Origin: Candidatus Cloacimonetes bacterium 4572_55
GTDB taxonomy: Bacteria; 4572-55
Direction: 5' to 3'
Length of the DNA: 64,000 nucleotides
NCBI GenBank assembly: GCA_002084765.1
Contig: NBMB01000001.1
Coordinates: forward strand, 62,001 to 126,000
Below the pieces are notes generated by a model, which saw only the letters and a program-made list of their open reading frames with translations, was not told the origin of the DNA and ran no database searches. Positions 36,343-45,395 of this stretch are shown in pieces. A program made the position numbers and the translations under genes. The stretch's first letter is position 1, and every line of letters starts with the position of its first letter.

Positions 36343-36792
36343 TTAAATGTTCCTGCCCATCGCCCTTTGCAGCTCATCTGCTTTGGACTCCAGAAGCCAT
36401 TCCTGCCCAACAACCTCTAATTTTTTTATCAGTTGATTCAGACAGACCTCCAACTTACTACCCGAACATAGATAATCCTCCTCGGGTCTCTTCGGATAGA
36501 CGCCATATTTGGCGAATAGCTTGTCTCCGTTCTCCAACTCGGCGTCGCTCAAAATTTTCTCTTGAATCGAATCCGATGAGGGCTGGTAATGAAACACGAG
36601 GATCTTGAAATACGGATAGTATGTCATATCCTTGACATGAAAAAAATAACGATACATGTCAACTGAACTCACGATTCCTGGCTCTTGGGGAACGGGGATT
36701 TCGCCGAGAATTGTACGAGGGATGTACGGATACGATTTCAAAAAAATCATATATCCATCCTTGGTACGAATTTCAGAACTGGTAATTTCCAT
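36343..36792 (-). CDS. Hypothetical cytoplasmic protein, 149 residues
   Basis: The ATG at 36792 is preferred to an in-frame GTG at 36804 because the GTG lies inside the ribosome site (AAAGGTGG). No signal peptide or membrane helix is visible. The protein is rich in Tyr and Pro near the start (FLKSYPYIPRTILGEIPVPQ) and helical at the end (LNQLIKKLEVVGQEWLLESK). It is not recognised. It stands alone between convergent and upstream genes, with a 211-base gap before coaBC that holds nothing recognisable. Confidence 0.65.
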   Translation of the reverse strand: MEITSSEIRTKDGYMIFLKSYPYIPRTILGEIPVPQEPGIVSSVDMYRYFFHVKDMTYYPYFKILVFHYQPSSDSIQEKILSDAELENGDKLFAKYGVYPKRPEEDYLCSGSKLEVCLNQLIKKLEVVGQEWLLESKADELQRAMGRNI

Positions 36793-37003
36793 CTCTGATT
36801 CCACCTTTCAAATAAAGTAAAAAAAAAAATAGACCTGAAAGTCGAACATCAAATTTTCGCGCGTATATCGGCAATGTTGATTAATCCGACTCTCGATCAA
36901 AAAAACACACTGTCACAAAAAAATGTCATTTCTCAGAATATATTTCAATTGCTAATATCAAGCAATTTTCTACTTTGTTAATGATTGTCGTTGTAAAAGA
37001 ATA

Positions 37004-38242
37004 TTAAATTCCTCGATCTTTGTCAAGAAATATACTTTCAATTCGATTTAATATTTTTTCAGCAACTTTTCTTTTTGTCAATAATGGCAAAGACTCAATC
37101 TGATGATTACGAGACATCAATGTGACCAAATTTGTATCCACTTGGAACCCCGCGCCTTCGATATTCGGGTTATTGATCACAATCATATCAAGGTTTTTTT
37201 TGATCATTTTTTGACGTGCATGCTCGATCTCGGAATCGGTCTCCAGAGCAAAGCCGACAACAATTGTCCGATCCGATTTTTTCTCGCTTATCTCAGATAA
37301 AATATCTGGTGTTTTTTTCAAAGCGAGTTCTATCTGCTCTTGATTTCCTTTTTTTATTTTTTGAGACGCGTAATGACTCGGTTGATAATCGGAAACAGCC
37401 GCTGACTTAATCGCTACATCAACATTCGGCAGTTCTCTAAGGACAGCCTCTCGCATCTCTTCTGCGGTCTGGACCTGTATGCGTCTCACGCGGTCTGGCG
37501 TTGGCAGATGGACAGGTCCGGAGATCAAGATGGTCCGCGCGCCTCGGCGTTCTGACGCTTGCGCCAGAGCAAATCCCATTTTCCCGGATGAAAAATTGGA
37601 GATAAATCGCACTGGATCGATCTTTTCCCGAGTCGGTCCGGCTGTGACCAAAACGGTTTTATCCGCCCAAATCGGATTCGGATGAAAAAACTGATCGATC
37701 ATCTGGCAGATGGTCTCTGGTTCCGCCATCCGCCCCTCTCCGCTGTACCCACAAGCCAAATCGCCAGATTCGGGCATAATTAACCTATAGTGTCGCTTCA
37801 ATTTTGCCAAATTTTCTTGCATAATCGGATTTTTGAACATAAAATTGTTCATTGCCGGAGCAAAAAAGATCGGACAACAGCTGGCGGAAATCGCAGTGGA
37901 TAAAAAATCGTCCGCGATGCCGTTCGCCACTTTGCCCATGATGTTGTAAGTGGCGGGGGCGACAACCATCAGATCAGGCGACTGCGCGATTTCGATATGC
38001 CGGGGACCAAAGGCTCCCGGATCGTCAAACATGTCGGTGACAACTGGATTCCTCGACAAGGTCTCGAGCGTCAAAGAAGTGATGAAACGTTGCGCGGAGC
38101 GGGTCATAATAACCTGGACCGTCGCTTCCCGTTTGATTAATTCTCTGATCAGATAGCAGCTCTTGTAAGCCGCGATTCCGCCGGTTATACCGAGGACAAT
38201 CCGTCTATTTTCGAGTTTTTTTTCGATCTCCGGATTCGTCAT
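37004..38242 (-). CDS. coaBC: Bifunctional phosphopantothenoylcysteine decarboxylase / phosphopantothenate-cysteine ligase
   Basis: A 412-residue enzyme for two steps of coenzyme A synthesis. The flavin-dependent CoaC half starts VLGITGGIAAYKSCYLIREL and has VVAPATYNIMGKVANGIADD and PAMNNFMF. The active-site Cys lies in LACGYSGEGRMAEP near residue 163. The CoaB half has VLVTAGPTREKIDPVRFISN, SSGKMGFALAQA and VAIKSAAVSDYQP. The start lies within the end of rpoZ (38-base overlap). The order gmk-rpoZ-coaBC is a conserved bacterial cluster. Confidence 0.96.
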   Translation of the reverse strand: MTNPEIEKKLENRRIVLGITGGIAAYKSCYLIRELIKREATVQVIMTRSAQRFITSLTLETLSRNPVVTDMFDDPGAFGPRHIEIAQSPDLMVVAPATYNIMGKVANGIADDFLSTAISASCCPIFFAPAMNNFMFKNPIMQENLAKLKRHYRLIMPESGDLACGYSGEGRMAEPETICQMIDQFFHPNPIWADKTVLVTAGPTREKIDPVRFISNFSSGKMGFALAQASERRGARTILISGPVHLPTPDRVRRIQVQTAEEMREAVLRELPNVDVAIKSAAVSDYQPSHYASQKIKKGNQEQIELALKKTPDILSEISEKKSDRTIVVGFALETDSEIEHARQKMIKKNLDMIVINNPNIEGAGFQVDTNLVTLMSRNHQIESLPLLTKRKVAEKILNRIESIFLDKDRGI

Positions 38243-38435
38243 AGTTGTATTTGATTTCCCCGTTAATAAGTTTTATCATGGCTTGGGTAGTTTTTTTAGC
38301 CCTTTGATTTTCTTGGAGTTCGTACGGAACGGAATTCAGCCGCCTCGATTCTTTTGATAAAACGGTAACAGCCTCATACGGGCTCGATACCCATTCTCCG
38401 AGAAACTCCCATGAGAAAAATTTTGGTCTTTCCAT
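38205..38435 (-). CDS. rpoZ: RNA polymerase omega subunit
   Basis: The ATG at 38435 has AAGGAG nine bases upstream; the in-frame TTG at 38441 is less likely. The protein has 76 residues. The central block YEAVTVLSKESRRLNS followed by ENQRAKKTTQAMIKLINGEI matches the omega fold that clamps the beta' C-terminus. Position between gmk and coaBC agrees. The C-terminal tail is Lys/Arg-rich and overlaps the start of coaBC. Confidence 0.9.
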   Translation of the reverse strand: MERPKFFSWEFLGEWVSSPYEAVTVLSKESRRLNSVPYELQENQRAKKTTQAMIKLINGEIKYNYDESGDRKKTRK

Positions 38436-38469
38436 TCGCAATACTCCTTCTTATTTTTTTTATATCGAT

Positions 38470-39084
38470 CTATACACAACATGATTTCGTAAATTGATAG
38501 CGACAAACACGAGATTTCTCCGCCATTATAATCGCCTCTACCTGCCGCGCCGATTTTTCCAAATCGTAATTGATAACTACATATTGATATTCGTATACCG
38601 CTTTCATTTCAATCCGAGCCGCGTCCAATCGCTGCCGAATATGTTCCTCAGATTCCGTGCCGCGCCCCCTCAATCGTTCTTCCAACACCTTCTCGGAAGG
38701 CGGGACAATAAAGATGGAGACAATATCTTCATATCTTTTCCAAAGCTGGCGGGCACCCTCCACATCCACGTCCATCACCACGCAAAATCCGCTGTCCATT
38801 TGTTTTTTCAGATAATGAGCCGGGGTGCCATAATAATGATTATGGACCATTGCCCATTCGGCAAACCCGTCTTGTTTTTTCTGATCCTCAAACGTATCGC
38901 GCGTCAAAAAAAAGTAGTCGATCCCGTCGATTTCGTCTCCTCGTAGCGGTCTTGTCGTAGCTGAAATCGAATATTTTATGTCGGGATTTCTCCGAAGCAA
39001 TTCTTGGATGATTGATGTTTTTCCAGCTCCAGACGGCGCGGAAAAAATAATCAAAAATGATGTGGATCGAGTCTTTTTTCTCAT
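38470..39084 (-). CDS. gmk: Guanylate kinase
   Basis: A 204-residue enzyme that phosphorylates GMP to GDP. The P-loop SAPSGAGKTSI is at residues about 15-25. SISATTRPLRGDEIDGIDYFF (the GMP-binding block) is near 40-60, FAEWAMVHNHYYGTP near 74-88, and DVDVEGARQLW near 100. Its start overlaps the stop of the upstream membrane protein by four bases, and rpoZ begins 34 bases after its end. Confidence 0.96.
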   Translation of the reverse strand: MRKKTRSTSFLIIFSAPSGAGKTSIIQELLRRNPDIKYSISATTRPLRGDEIDGIDYFFLTRDTFEDQKKQDGFAEWAMVHNHYYGTPAHYLKKQMDSGFCVVMDVDVEGARQLWKRYEDIVSIFIVPPSEKVLEERLRGRGTESEEHIRQRLDAARIEMKAVYEYQYVVINYDLEKSARQVEAIIMAEKSRVCRYQFTKSCCV

Positions 39085-39695
39085 AATATGGGGTTAGAAT
39101 TGAAGTAGTAGGTGACAAACAACGCGATACCCAAACATATCGAAAGGATCATTACGACGACCAGGTATTCTCGATAGAAGGTGATATGAGAGCTGAGCGC
39201 GTCGAGTAATAGGATGATCATCGCGCCGATGCCGGCAAAGACAAAGGTCGTACCGTTCGCCATATACCAAAACAGAACCAGTGTGTGGCTTAAACTTTCG
39301 CCATACCAAATGAAAAAGTATCCCACTGCCACGTATAGGATCGAAGCGGGGACCAATAAGGTGTAAACATTCTTGTTCGCGGAATTGTCTTTTGCGATAA
39401 CTATAATGGCGATTGCTGAAAAAAGGGATATGAAAATCGTCATCATGCCGTATAATCGGCACACTTCCTTCAAAAGATCGCTTTTATTAAAGCCGGTCTC
39501 GGACAGCACGTCAGAAACCAAAAGAAATAAAAACGCGAATAGTATCCCACCGATGATAATTGCCACGACCGTCAAGCGGTTTGCCGTGGATAATTGTTCT
39601 TTTACTATCGAAAAAACAATGAGCCCCAGCATACCGGAAGCACTTATGACCAAAAAAATAATTCCAAAGTATTGTAATATAGTCGCCGGCGTCAT
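39081..39695 (-). CDS. Hydrophobic membrane protein of unknown function
   Basis: The ATG at 39695 is preferred because the protein then opens with a membrane helix (TPATILQYFGIIFLVISASG). An upstream ATG adds 22 polar residues. It has 204 residues and about six or seven helices with short loops, and no charged motif points to transport or catalysis. It is translationally coupled to gmk. Similarity to small integral membrane proteins of unknown role is all that can be said. Confidence 0.7.
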   Translation of the reverse strand: MTPATILQYFGIIFLVISASGMLGLIVFSIVKEQLSTANRLTVVAIIIGGILFAFLFLLVSDVLSETGFNKSDLLKEVCRLYGMMTIFISLFSAIAIIVIAKDNSANKNVYTLLVPASILYVAVGYFFIWYGESLSHTLVLFWYMANGTTFVFAGIGAMIILLLDALSSHITFYREYLVVVMILSICLGIALFVTYYFNSNPIL

Positions 39696-39734
39696 AATGC
39701 CCAATCTTAGGTTGAAAAAAACTCGGATAGGATA

Positions 39735-39794
39735 GCAGAACCCTGTTCTGCCGTGATCCAATAATACAGCGGCACTTGCAGATCTGCTATCTAC
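39735..39794. repeat. Two small hairpins, one a CGCAGAT-family relative (copy 3)
   Basis: GCAGAAC (39735-39741) and GTTCTGC (39745-39751) form a 7-bp stem with a three-base loop. Then GCAGAT (39778-39783), CTGCT and ATCTAC (39789-39794) repeat the hairpin core seen at 14091 and 26411. Both lie between pilD and the downstream membrane protein gene. Confidence 0.5.
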
Positions 39795-39821
39795 TTCATC
39801 ACTACCAAAATTTATAAAAGT

Positions 39822-40616
39822 TTATAACAGGTTGATATACCAGTCGATAATTCGGTTTCCGCTGAACAGTGCAAGCACAGCACTCGGCGCCAGAAAGGAT
39901 CCGAACGGTATCTTTGTCTTGAGGTTTTCCTTTTTTAAGCCGATCAATAATATTCCCACGATAGACCCGCACAGAGAACCGAACATGATCGTGAATAAGG
40001 CGAGTTTCCATCCGAGAAAAGCTCCTACCATCCCCATCAGCTTGACATCGCCCATACCCATGCCCTCGATCTTGAAAATAATGAGCCAAAAAAGACCGAA
40101 AGCTAACAAAACTCCACCGCCTGAAATCATTCCTAACAAGGATTCTTTCCAACCGATCTGTAATATGAAAATCGCAGCCAGCAGACCGAAAGGCAGACCG
40201 CCCAGGCTAATCTCATTGGGGATGATTTGGTGGTAATAATCGATAACTGCCACCACCAGCATGGCGGATGTGAAAAGAGCGTATACAGGGAGTTCCCATG
40301 TCAAACCGAATTGCCAAAACAGTAGCAAATAAAGAGCTGCATTGATCGCTTCGATAATCGGATATTGTAAAGATATAGGTTCTTTACAATGCCTGCATTT
40401 TCTCCACAAGATCAAATAGCTCAAGATCGGAATATTGTCATACGCGGCGATACGCGCATTGCACCTGGGACAGTGAGACGGCGGAAATGTGATCGACTCG
40501 TCGCGCGGCAGACGATAGATACAGACATTTAAGAAGCTGCCTATCACGCTCCCCACGACAGTTATCCAAAGACCCCAGAACCAGTTGGGAACCAATTCCC
40601 ATTGTATAGTCTGCAT
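39822..40616 (-). CDS. pilD: Type IV prepilin peptidase / N-methyltransferase
   Basis: A 264-residue polytopic inner-membrane aspartic protease that cleaves and methylates type IV pilins or pseudopilins. GSFLNVCIYRLP is near residue 27. Two CxxC pairs (HCPRCNARI and KCRHCKEPIS) form the zinc site of the methyltransferase half. The catalytic Asp residues are in VAVIDYYHQIIPNE and GMGDVKLMGMVGAF. No pilin gene is in the window. It is 25 bases downstream of the HIT-family gene. Confidence 0.94.
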   Translation of the reverse strand: MQTIQWELVPNWFWGLWITVVGSVIGSFLNVCIYRLPRDESITFPPSHCPRCNARIAAYDNIPILSYLILWRKCRHCKEPISLQYPIIEAINAALYLLLFWQFGLTWELPVYALFTSAMLVVAVIDYYHQIIPNEISLGGLPFGLLAAIFILQIGWKESLLGMISGGGVLLAFGLFWLIIFKIEGMGMGDVKLMGMVGAFLGWKLALFTIMFGSLCGSIVGILLIGLKKENLKTKIPFGSFLAPSAVLALFSGNRIIDWYINLL

Positions 40617-40641
40617 AGTCAGTCCCGCCTCGCCGAAAAAA

Positions 40642-41157
40642 TTATTTCTGAAGTTGAGTCTGTCTCACTACTCGAGCAAAAGTATTTTTCATCTGTTCAC
40701 GCGTCTGGCCTGGGTCTTCGACAATCACCCGCGTGCCAGACACCACATCCAGGAAACCGATTTCATTACCGAATCGGGGAACAATGTGCAAATGAAGATG
40801 TTGGATGCTCGCACCGGCTGTCCGCCCAATATTATATCCGATATTGTAGCCTCTGGGCTGATAAAGCTCATCCAAAACTGTAAGCGAAAGCCGTTGCATC
40901 CGCTGCAACCATTTCTCTTCCTCAGATGAAAGCTCTCGAATATCAACGTAATGGGCAATCGGAAAAATCAGCAGGTGACCTGGATTATAAGGATATAAAT
41001 TTAATGAAACAATAAAGCGATCATTGTGAAAAACGGATAAATTTTTCACCCGCTTATCCCCGGCACCAATAGCGCAGAGAATACAATCTACATCTGGTCG
41101 ATTTCCCATCGCATAGTTCAATTTATGCGGCGTAAAGAGCGGGTTGGATCGCGTCAT
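40642..41157 (-). CDS. HIT-family hydrolase / nucleotide phosphorylase
   Basis: The ATG at 41157 is preferred to an in-frame TTG 12 bases upstream. The protein has 171 residues. A zinc-like CILC motif lies near residue 22. NPGHLLIFPIAHY and the histidine triad in QHLHLHIVPRFG near residue 117 follow. Proteins of this layout act on dinucleoside polyphosphates such as Ap4A. The start is 15 bases after the stop of the propeller protein gene. Confidence 0.92.
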   Translation of the reverse strand: MTRSNPLFTPHKLNYAMGNRPDVDCILCAIGAGDKRVKNLSVFHNDRFIVSLNLYPYNPGHLLIFPIAHYVDIRELSSEEEKWLQRMQRLSLTVLDELYQPRGYNIGYNIGRTAGASIQHLHLHIVPRFGNEIGFLDVVSGTRVIVEDPGQTREQMKNTFARVVRQTQLQK

Positions 41158-41172
41158 GACTCTGTCCAAAGA

Positions 41173-43479
41173 TTATCGTAAAATAGCGAATTTTCCAGTC
41201 ACAGTTGGTTCGTTAATTTCCGTAGCAGTAAAAAAATATATCCCCGGAGCCACGCGTGCGCCGGAGTTATTTTTTAGATCCCAGGTCAGCTCTCCGTTTT
41301 CCAATCCAGTAAATTTGAAGCTCCAATCTCTAACCACATCTCCGGCAACATTGAAAATATTGACAACGCTTTTTGTCGGCAAGCCGACCAATGTGATCCG
41401 ATAATGGCCTTTTCTTGCATCAAAAGGATTGGGATACGCGTATGCCGAAGAGCTGGATATTTCGCCGCCGCCGTCTTGGGGCTGAACTTCGACCCGACTG
41501 ACGCCTTGAACGGTCGCAACCCAGATGATCAAATTTCCAGTGGCTGGGTCTTTATCTTCAGCTGTCCAATAGACCTCGTTACTCACCAACATGGAGTTCT
41601 CGTGGGTAAAGTGATACCATTCTTTCTCACCTGGACGGTCGATAAAATAATGCAACCCATTTTCAGGCGTGGAAAACCACTTGTTATTGTCCTGATCCAC
41701 CAAGATATGGTTGACAGTAACGCCTAACAAATTCGTTGAGTTTTCCCATTTTTCGTCTATGCTCCATTCGCTTATGTCTGATCCGGAAAAAGCGGCGATA
41801 CCGTTCTGCGTGCCGATCCAAATTTCGTTATTGGCGTCGGTCGTTATAAAGCCTATATCTTCCGGCATTGTACCCATGGGGAAAGGGAGTCCCTCCCATT
41901 GATCGTCATATTTATAGCCGAGCGTGTTGTTATAATCCAAGAAATCGATCGTCTCTAAACGACGATACATAAACAACATTCCGCCGTTATAAGAGCTGAG
42001 AGCAATCGTGGCCGCGTCCTCCGTGTCGCTCAGCCCCCCGTTCGGCTCGTTACCTGTGAAACTGACCCAATTGGTGTCGTTTCCGCTAATCTGGAGGACG
42101 TCGATACCTGCTGTGTATGAGATCATCCAAAGATTTTCCTGATCATCCAAATGCATCTCAAGATTGGCAGAGTTGGAGATACCGCTGGTTGTCGCATCGA
42201 AGACCCGCCATTCGGTTTCATCTGACGAAATTAATGTCAAACCGCCCGGTCCGTTGTAATTTCCGATAAATTTCCGATTTTGCGAATCAACTACCACGCC
42301 GGTGCAATTATTTCCCGGTAGCATCGAATTGTCACGGTGAAATGTTTTCCATATCCCGGACTCTGTGTCTAATTTGACCACGCCGCGAGCTTCGGGATTC
42401 CCGGGACGGCGACCAGTCGTCAACCAAGCATCCCGATTTTTATCTATCGCAATATGGAAAAAAGAGCCGTATTCTGGAGCGTTGATAGGGAACTCAGTCC
42501 ACTCATCGGATTCGCTGTCCCACCGAACCAAACCCACGCCGTCAACGGCAAACCAAAAGTTGTTGTTATGATCCCGCATGACGTCGTAACAGTCCCAATC
42601 CGATTGGGACAAGACTTCTCGTCCTCCATTCCAGTAGCGGTATATCGCGCTGTTGGTGGGAATGACAGCAAATGTATCGTCAAAAGCGATCGCTCGCATA
42701 TTTCGGCTCGGGCCGCTAAATGCGATCATCTTTCCCTGCTCATACCGATTCAAACCGGACCGAGTCGCAATCCAGATGCGACCTAATCTATCTTGCGCGA
42801 TCGCGTTCACTTGATTATGTCTCAGCACGCTATTTTCCGTCGTGAAATAACTCCACTCGTCGGTCTCATGTGATAGGACGCTCACTCCTTCATCAGTCCC
42901 GACCCACCAATCGCCAGCGTCGGTGATGAACAGTGCCCTTACCATATTATCGCTCAAACCGTTTCTGACCGTGTATGACATCCATGCATCATCCAAATAG
43001 TCGCCAGGGTCGGAACCCTCGATCAATGTCTGGATACCATTTTCTTTGGTTCCGAACCAAATTTCTTCTTCATTAAAAATAATTTCATGAACAGTCCCCA
43101 CGGCTTCTCTAAAATCCGCCGTATAATAAACCCAAGAACTGTCAGACGGGTTGTAACGGCATACCCCGTCGCCCTCGCTTCCTATCCACACATGTCCCGC
43201 GTCATTGATAGAGACGGTTAATAAATTATTGCTTATTACCCCTTCAACATGGGTCCACCCCTCATAGGAACCAGAATCTGCGTCAAAACGCAAAAGTCCG
43301 CCTGTTGTTGCGCACCAAATAATATGATCCTGAGGACTAAAGCCAATAGATCGAACATGATCTAATTTGGTGTAGCTCGTCCAAAGAAATTCATTTCCTG
43401 ACTGACTGGTTAGTGGGACTGCAACGATCGCTAAAAATATAAAATATAAAGCCGTTCGAATTCGTCTCGATTTTCCCAT
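41173..43479 (-). CDS. Secreted beta-propeller (two-component-regulator propeller) protein with FlgD-like C-terminus
   Basis: A 768-residue protein with a signal peptide (TALYFIFLAIVAVPLTSQ). Most of it consists of repeats of the Reg_prop type, each near 45 residues (for example IWIATRSGLNRYEQGKM and WWVGTDEGVSVLSHET), which should make two seven-bladed propellers. From about residue 685 it ends in the sorting module (YPNPFDARKGHYRITLVGLP to GIYFFTATE). No kinase domain follows, so it is an exported propeller and not a hybrid sensor. GGAGGT precedes the ATG. Confidence 0.88.
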   Translation of the reverse strand: MGKSRRIRTALYFIFLAIVAVPLTSQSGNEFLWTSYTKLDHVRSIGFSPQDHIIWCATTGGLLRFDADSGSYEGWTHVEGVISNNLLTVSINDAGHVWIGSEGDGVCRYNPSDSSWVYYTADFREAVGTVHEIIFNEEEIWFGTKENGIQTLIEGSDPGDYLDDAWMSYTVRNGLSDNMVRALFITDAGDWWVGTDEGVSVLSHETDEWSYFTTENSVLRHNQVNAIAQDRLGRIWIATRSGLNRYEQGKMIAFSGPSRNMRAIAFDDTFAVIPTNSAIYRYWNGGREVLSQSDWDCYDVMRDHNNNFWFAVDGVGLVRWDSESDEWTEFPINAPEYGSFFHIAIDKNRDAWLTTGRRPGNPEARGVVKLDTESGIWKTFHRDNSMLPGNNCTGVVVDSQNRKFIGNYNGPGGLTLISSDETEWRVFDATTSGISNSANLEMHLDDQENLWMISYTAGIDVLQISGNDTNWVSFTGNEPNGGLSDTEDAATIALSSYNGGMLFMYRRLETIDFLDYNNTLGYKYDDQWEGLPFPMGTMPEDIGFITTDANNEIWIGTQNGIAAFSGSDISEWSIDEKWENSTNLLGVTVNHILVDQDNNKWFSTPENGLHYFIDRPGEKEWYHFTHENSMLVSNEVYWTAEDKDPATGNLIIWVATVQGVSRVEVQPQDGGGEISSSSAYAYPNPFDARKGHYRITLVGLPTKSVVNIFNVAGDVVRDWSFKFTGLENGELTWDLKNNSGARVAPGIYFFTATEINEPTVTGKFAILR

Positions 43480-43961
43480 TAGATTACCTCCGAATCATCA
43501 TTCTTTTCGTAAATTAAATTTCTTAAATTCCATAGAGATTAATCTTTCCGACGTCTTCAATTCAGAACTATTTGTGAAAAATCGTCGGTTAGATGAAGAT
43601 GATCGGGATCATGCGCCTTTCTTTCCATATCTCCATACTATGATGGTAGATACTATGATGATAGATATTTCAGAGCCAATCGCTGTCTGCCATAAAAACG
43701 GCAAAAATGACGTAGTCCTATCTATCTTTATGGTTAGGAGAAACCAAAATAACATCTTTATTGCATAAACGCTATAATAAAACGTCAAAAAAATGATCTA
43801 AAATAGACGAGCTACCAAGCAAGTCAAAAAATTTTTTTTTGGCAGGGGTTCATTTTTCCTTGTGAGTATGAAAGTTTGGATCAAAAAAAAGCCTCCGACA
43901 TGATTTATGCCAGAGACCTTGATGTTTCCAATTTTTTTCGATTTTTTGATAATAATACAAA
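43480..43961. other. Intergenic stretch of 482 bases without a gene
   Basis: Only short, unconvincing reading frames exist on both strands. The single visible pattern is a short direct repeat of ACTATGATG-TAGAT near 43647-43672. No promoter, terminator or RNA motif was recognised with confidence. Confidence 0.5.
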
Positions 43962-44834
43962 TTAATCCTGAACGACCCGATATGACAATCCCCAACCCAT
44001 GTTGTCGTAAGGGGCCTCGCTGTCATGGAGCGTGCCGTGTGTCAAAACACTGAAGGCGACATGGTGCACGCCCCTCAACCGAGGTTGCCAGGCCAGAGTA
44101 TAAGACCCGTCTCCCTGTGGCTCCAAGCGGACGCGGAACCGATGCCGCGGTCGGAAATGCGCGACCACGTCGTCGTCCAGATTGTTGGTGCGGACCGTGA
44201 CCGTCACGTCGTCGCCTATGGCAAAAGTTGGGATATTCTCTCGGTTGATGATTCCCAGCACATCGGTGATCGTTGTATCTAACGAGGCACTCTGGAAATT
44301 GATCGACTCAATCTCGATAGAGCCGCCCTCGGTCTCGATTAATGTGCCGCTGACAGCGACTAAAACCCATCTGCGTTCCGAGGATGGACGAGGGGCTCTT
44401 TTTCTCAGATAGACAAATCGCACGGCCTCATCAGAAAAATCTTTCTCATAATGAACCGGCACAGTATCACCTTCCGCCACGCCGATCAGATGAAAAATGC
44501 CGCTCATGCCGTATGTCAAGGTCACGGTCGCGGTGGTGTCGCTCGTGAGTTCCAGCTCGCGATGAAAAGACCGGTTCAACACCTGACGTCCGAAACGCAT
44601 CGGAGTGATCTCCTCTTGAATCTCGCCGTCAGACATGCCCGAGGGAATCGCCTCTCCATTGATCTCGTTGTCCCGGAATTCGGACGGCAAAAGATCCGTC
44701 TCTGTTTCCAAAACTTGAAAAATCTCCTCTTCGTCCGATGAACCCGGCATGGGTGTATCAGTCGGAGAGTCGTCGCATCCGACCGTCCAGATCAGAAGCG
44801 ATAGTGTGAGCAAAAGTAGCGTGAATTTTCTCAT
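43962..44834 (-). CDS. Lipoprotein of unknown function
   Basis: A 290-residue protein with a lipoprotein signal (LLLTLSLLIWTVGC; Cys near residue 20) and an acidic linker (DDSPTDTPMPGSSDEEE). The mature part is beta-rich with an Ig-like feel (ATVTLTYGMSGIFHLIGVAE, DDVTVTVRTNNLDDDVVAHF). It has two His/Arg-rich strands (HFRPRHRFRVRLEPQ). No family is recognised. It is divergent from the ArsR-TolC-RND operon. GGAGG precedes the ATG. Confidence 0.78.
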   Translation of the reverse strand: MRKFTLLLLTLSLLIWTVGCDDSPTDTPMPGSSDEEEIFQVLETETDLLPSEFRDNEINGEAIPSGMSDGEIQEEITPMRFGRQVLNRSFHRELELTSDTTATVTLTYGMSGIFHLIGVAEGDTVPVHYEKDFSDEAVRFVYLRKRAPRPSSERRWVLVAVSGTLIETEGGSIEIESINFQSASLDTTITDVLGIINRENIPTFAIGDDVTVTVRTNNLDDDVVAHFRPRHRFRVRLEPQGDGSYTLAWQPRLRGVHHVAFSVLTHGTLHDSEAPYDNMGWGLSYRVVQD

Positions 44835-44981
44835 GGTTTAACCTCCTTAAATCATAAAAATTACAAAGAACAGTGAAAAAAATGAGACGTTTAAATAGAC
44901 AATTTTTCCGACACGATCGATAACAGAAGGTTTAATCTCTTTGAAATCTTTTGATTTTTTTTTGAAAAAAGAAAAAAACAG

Positions 44982-45040
44982 TTGTAATATATAAAAATAT
45001 GTTTATATTTATATATATTAATAATAATATATTGACGATT
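44982..45040 (+). promoter_or_regulatory. Promoter and probable operator of the arsR-tolC-RND operon
   Basis: TTGTAA (44982-44987) and TATATT (45004-45009) are 16 bases apart. The following 30 bases are almost pure A/T with overlapping dyads such as AATATATT. ArsR proteins usually bind A/T-rich inverted repeats at their own promoter, so this is the likely operator (inference). Confidence 0.4.
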
Positions 45041-45055
45041 AACTGGAGTTTACCT

Positions 45056-45343
45056 ATGGGAGAAGCGACTCGAAAAAGTAAAAAAGCGAGCAACATGCTG
45101 AAGGCGATTGCGCATCCGGTTCGGATTGACATCATCAGGTTGCTGAGGGATGGGAAGCGAATGAGCGTGACAGAAATTTTTGAGCATCTGAATATGAAAC
45201 AAGCCACGATTTCACAGCATTTGCGCATTTTGAAGGATCGAGATGCGGTTGTCTGTGAGCGAGATGGGAAAAATCGATACTATTATCTCAAGCATATTCG
45301 CTTGATTCAAGTTATTTATTGTATTGATCGTTGTTGTGAGTAA
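45056..45343 (+). CDS. ArsR-family transcriptional regulator
   Basis: The ATG at 45056 has GGAG seven bases upstream; the longer frame starting at 44999 begins inside the promoter. The protein has 95 residues with a winged helix: LKAIAHPVRIDIIRLLRDG, then EIFEHLNMKQATISQHLRIL as the recognition region, then ERDGKNRYYYLKH as the wing. The alpha3 ELCVC metal site is absent, but the last residues YCIDRCCE carry three Cys, a possible alternative metal or thiol site. It is the first gene of the efflux operon and its probable repressor. Confidence 0.9.
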   Translation: MGEATRKSKKASNMLKAIAHPVRIDIIRLLRDGKRMSVTEIFEHLNMKQATISQHLRILKDRDAVVCERDGKNRYYYLKHIRLIQVIYCIDRCCE

Positions 45344-45395
45344 AAGGTTAGATGTAATATTTATTTATGCACTCATGTGTTAAAAAGGAGCGAAC

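Noticed and set aside
43574-43768. 64-residue plus-strand frame in the 43.5-44 kb gap
   Set aside because: It starts at GTG without a ribosome site, and its Met/Asp-rich middle comes from a short ACTATGATG repeat.
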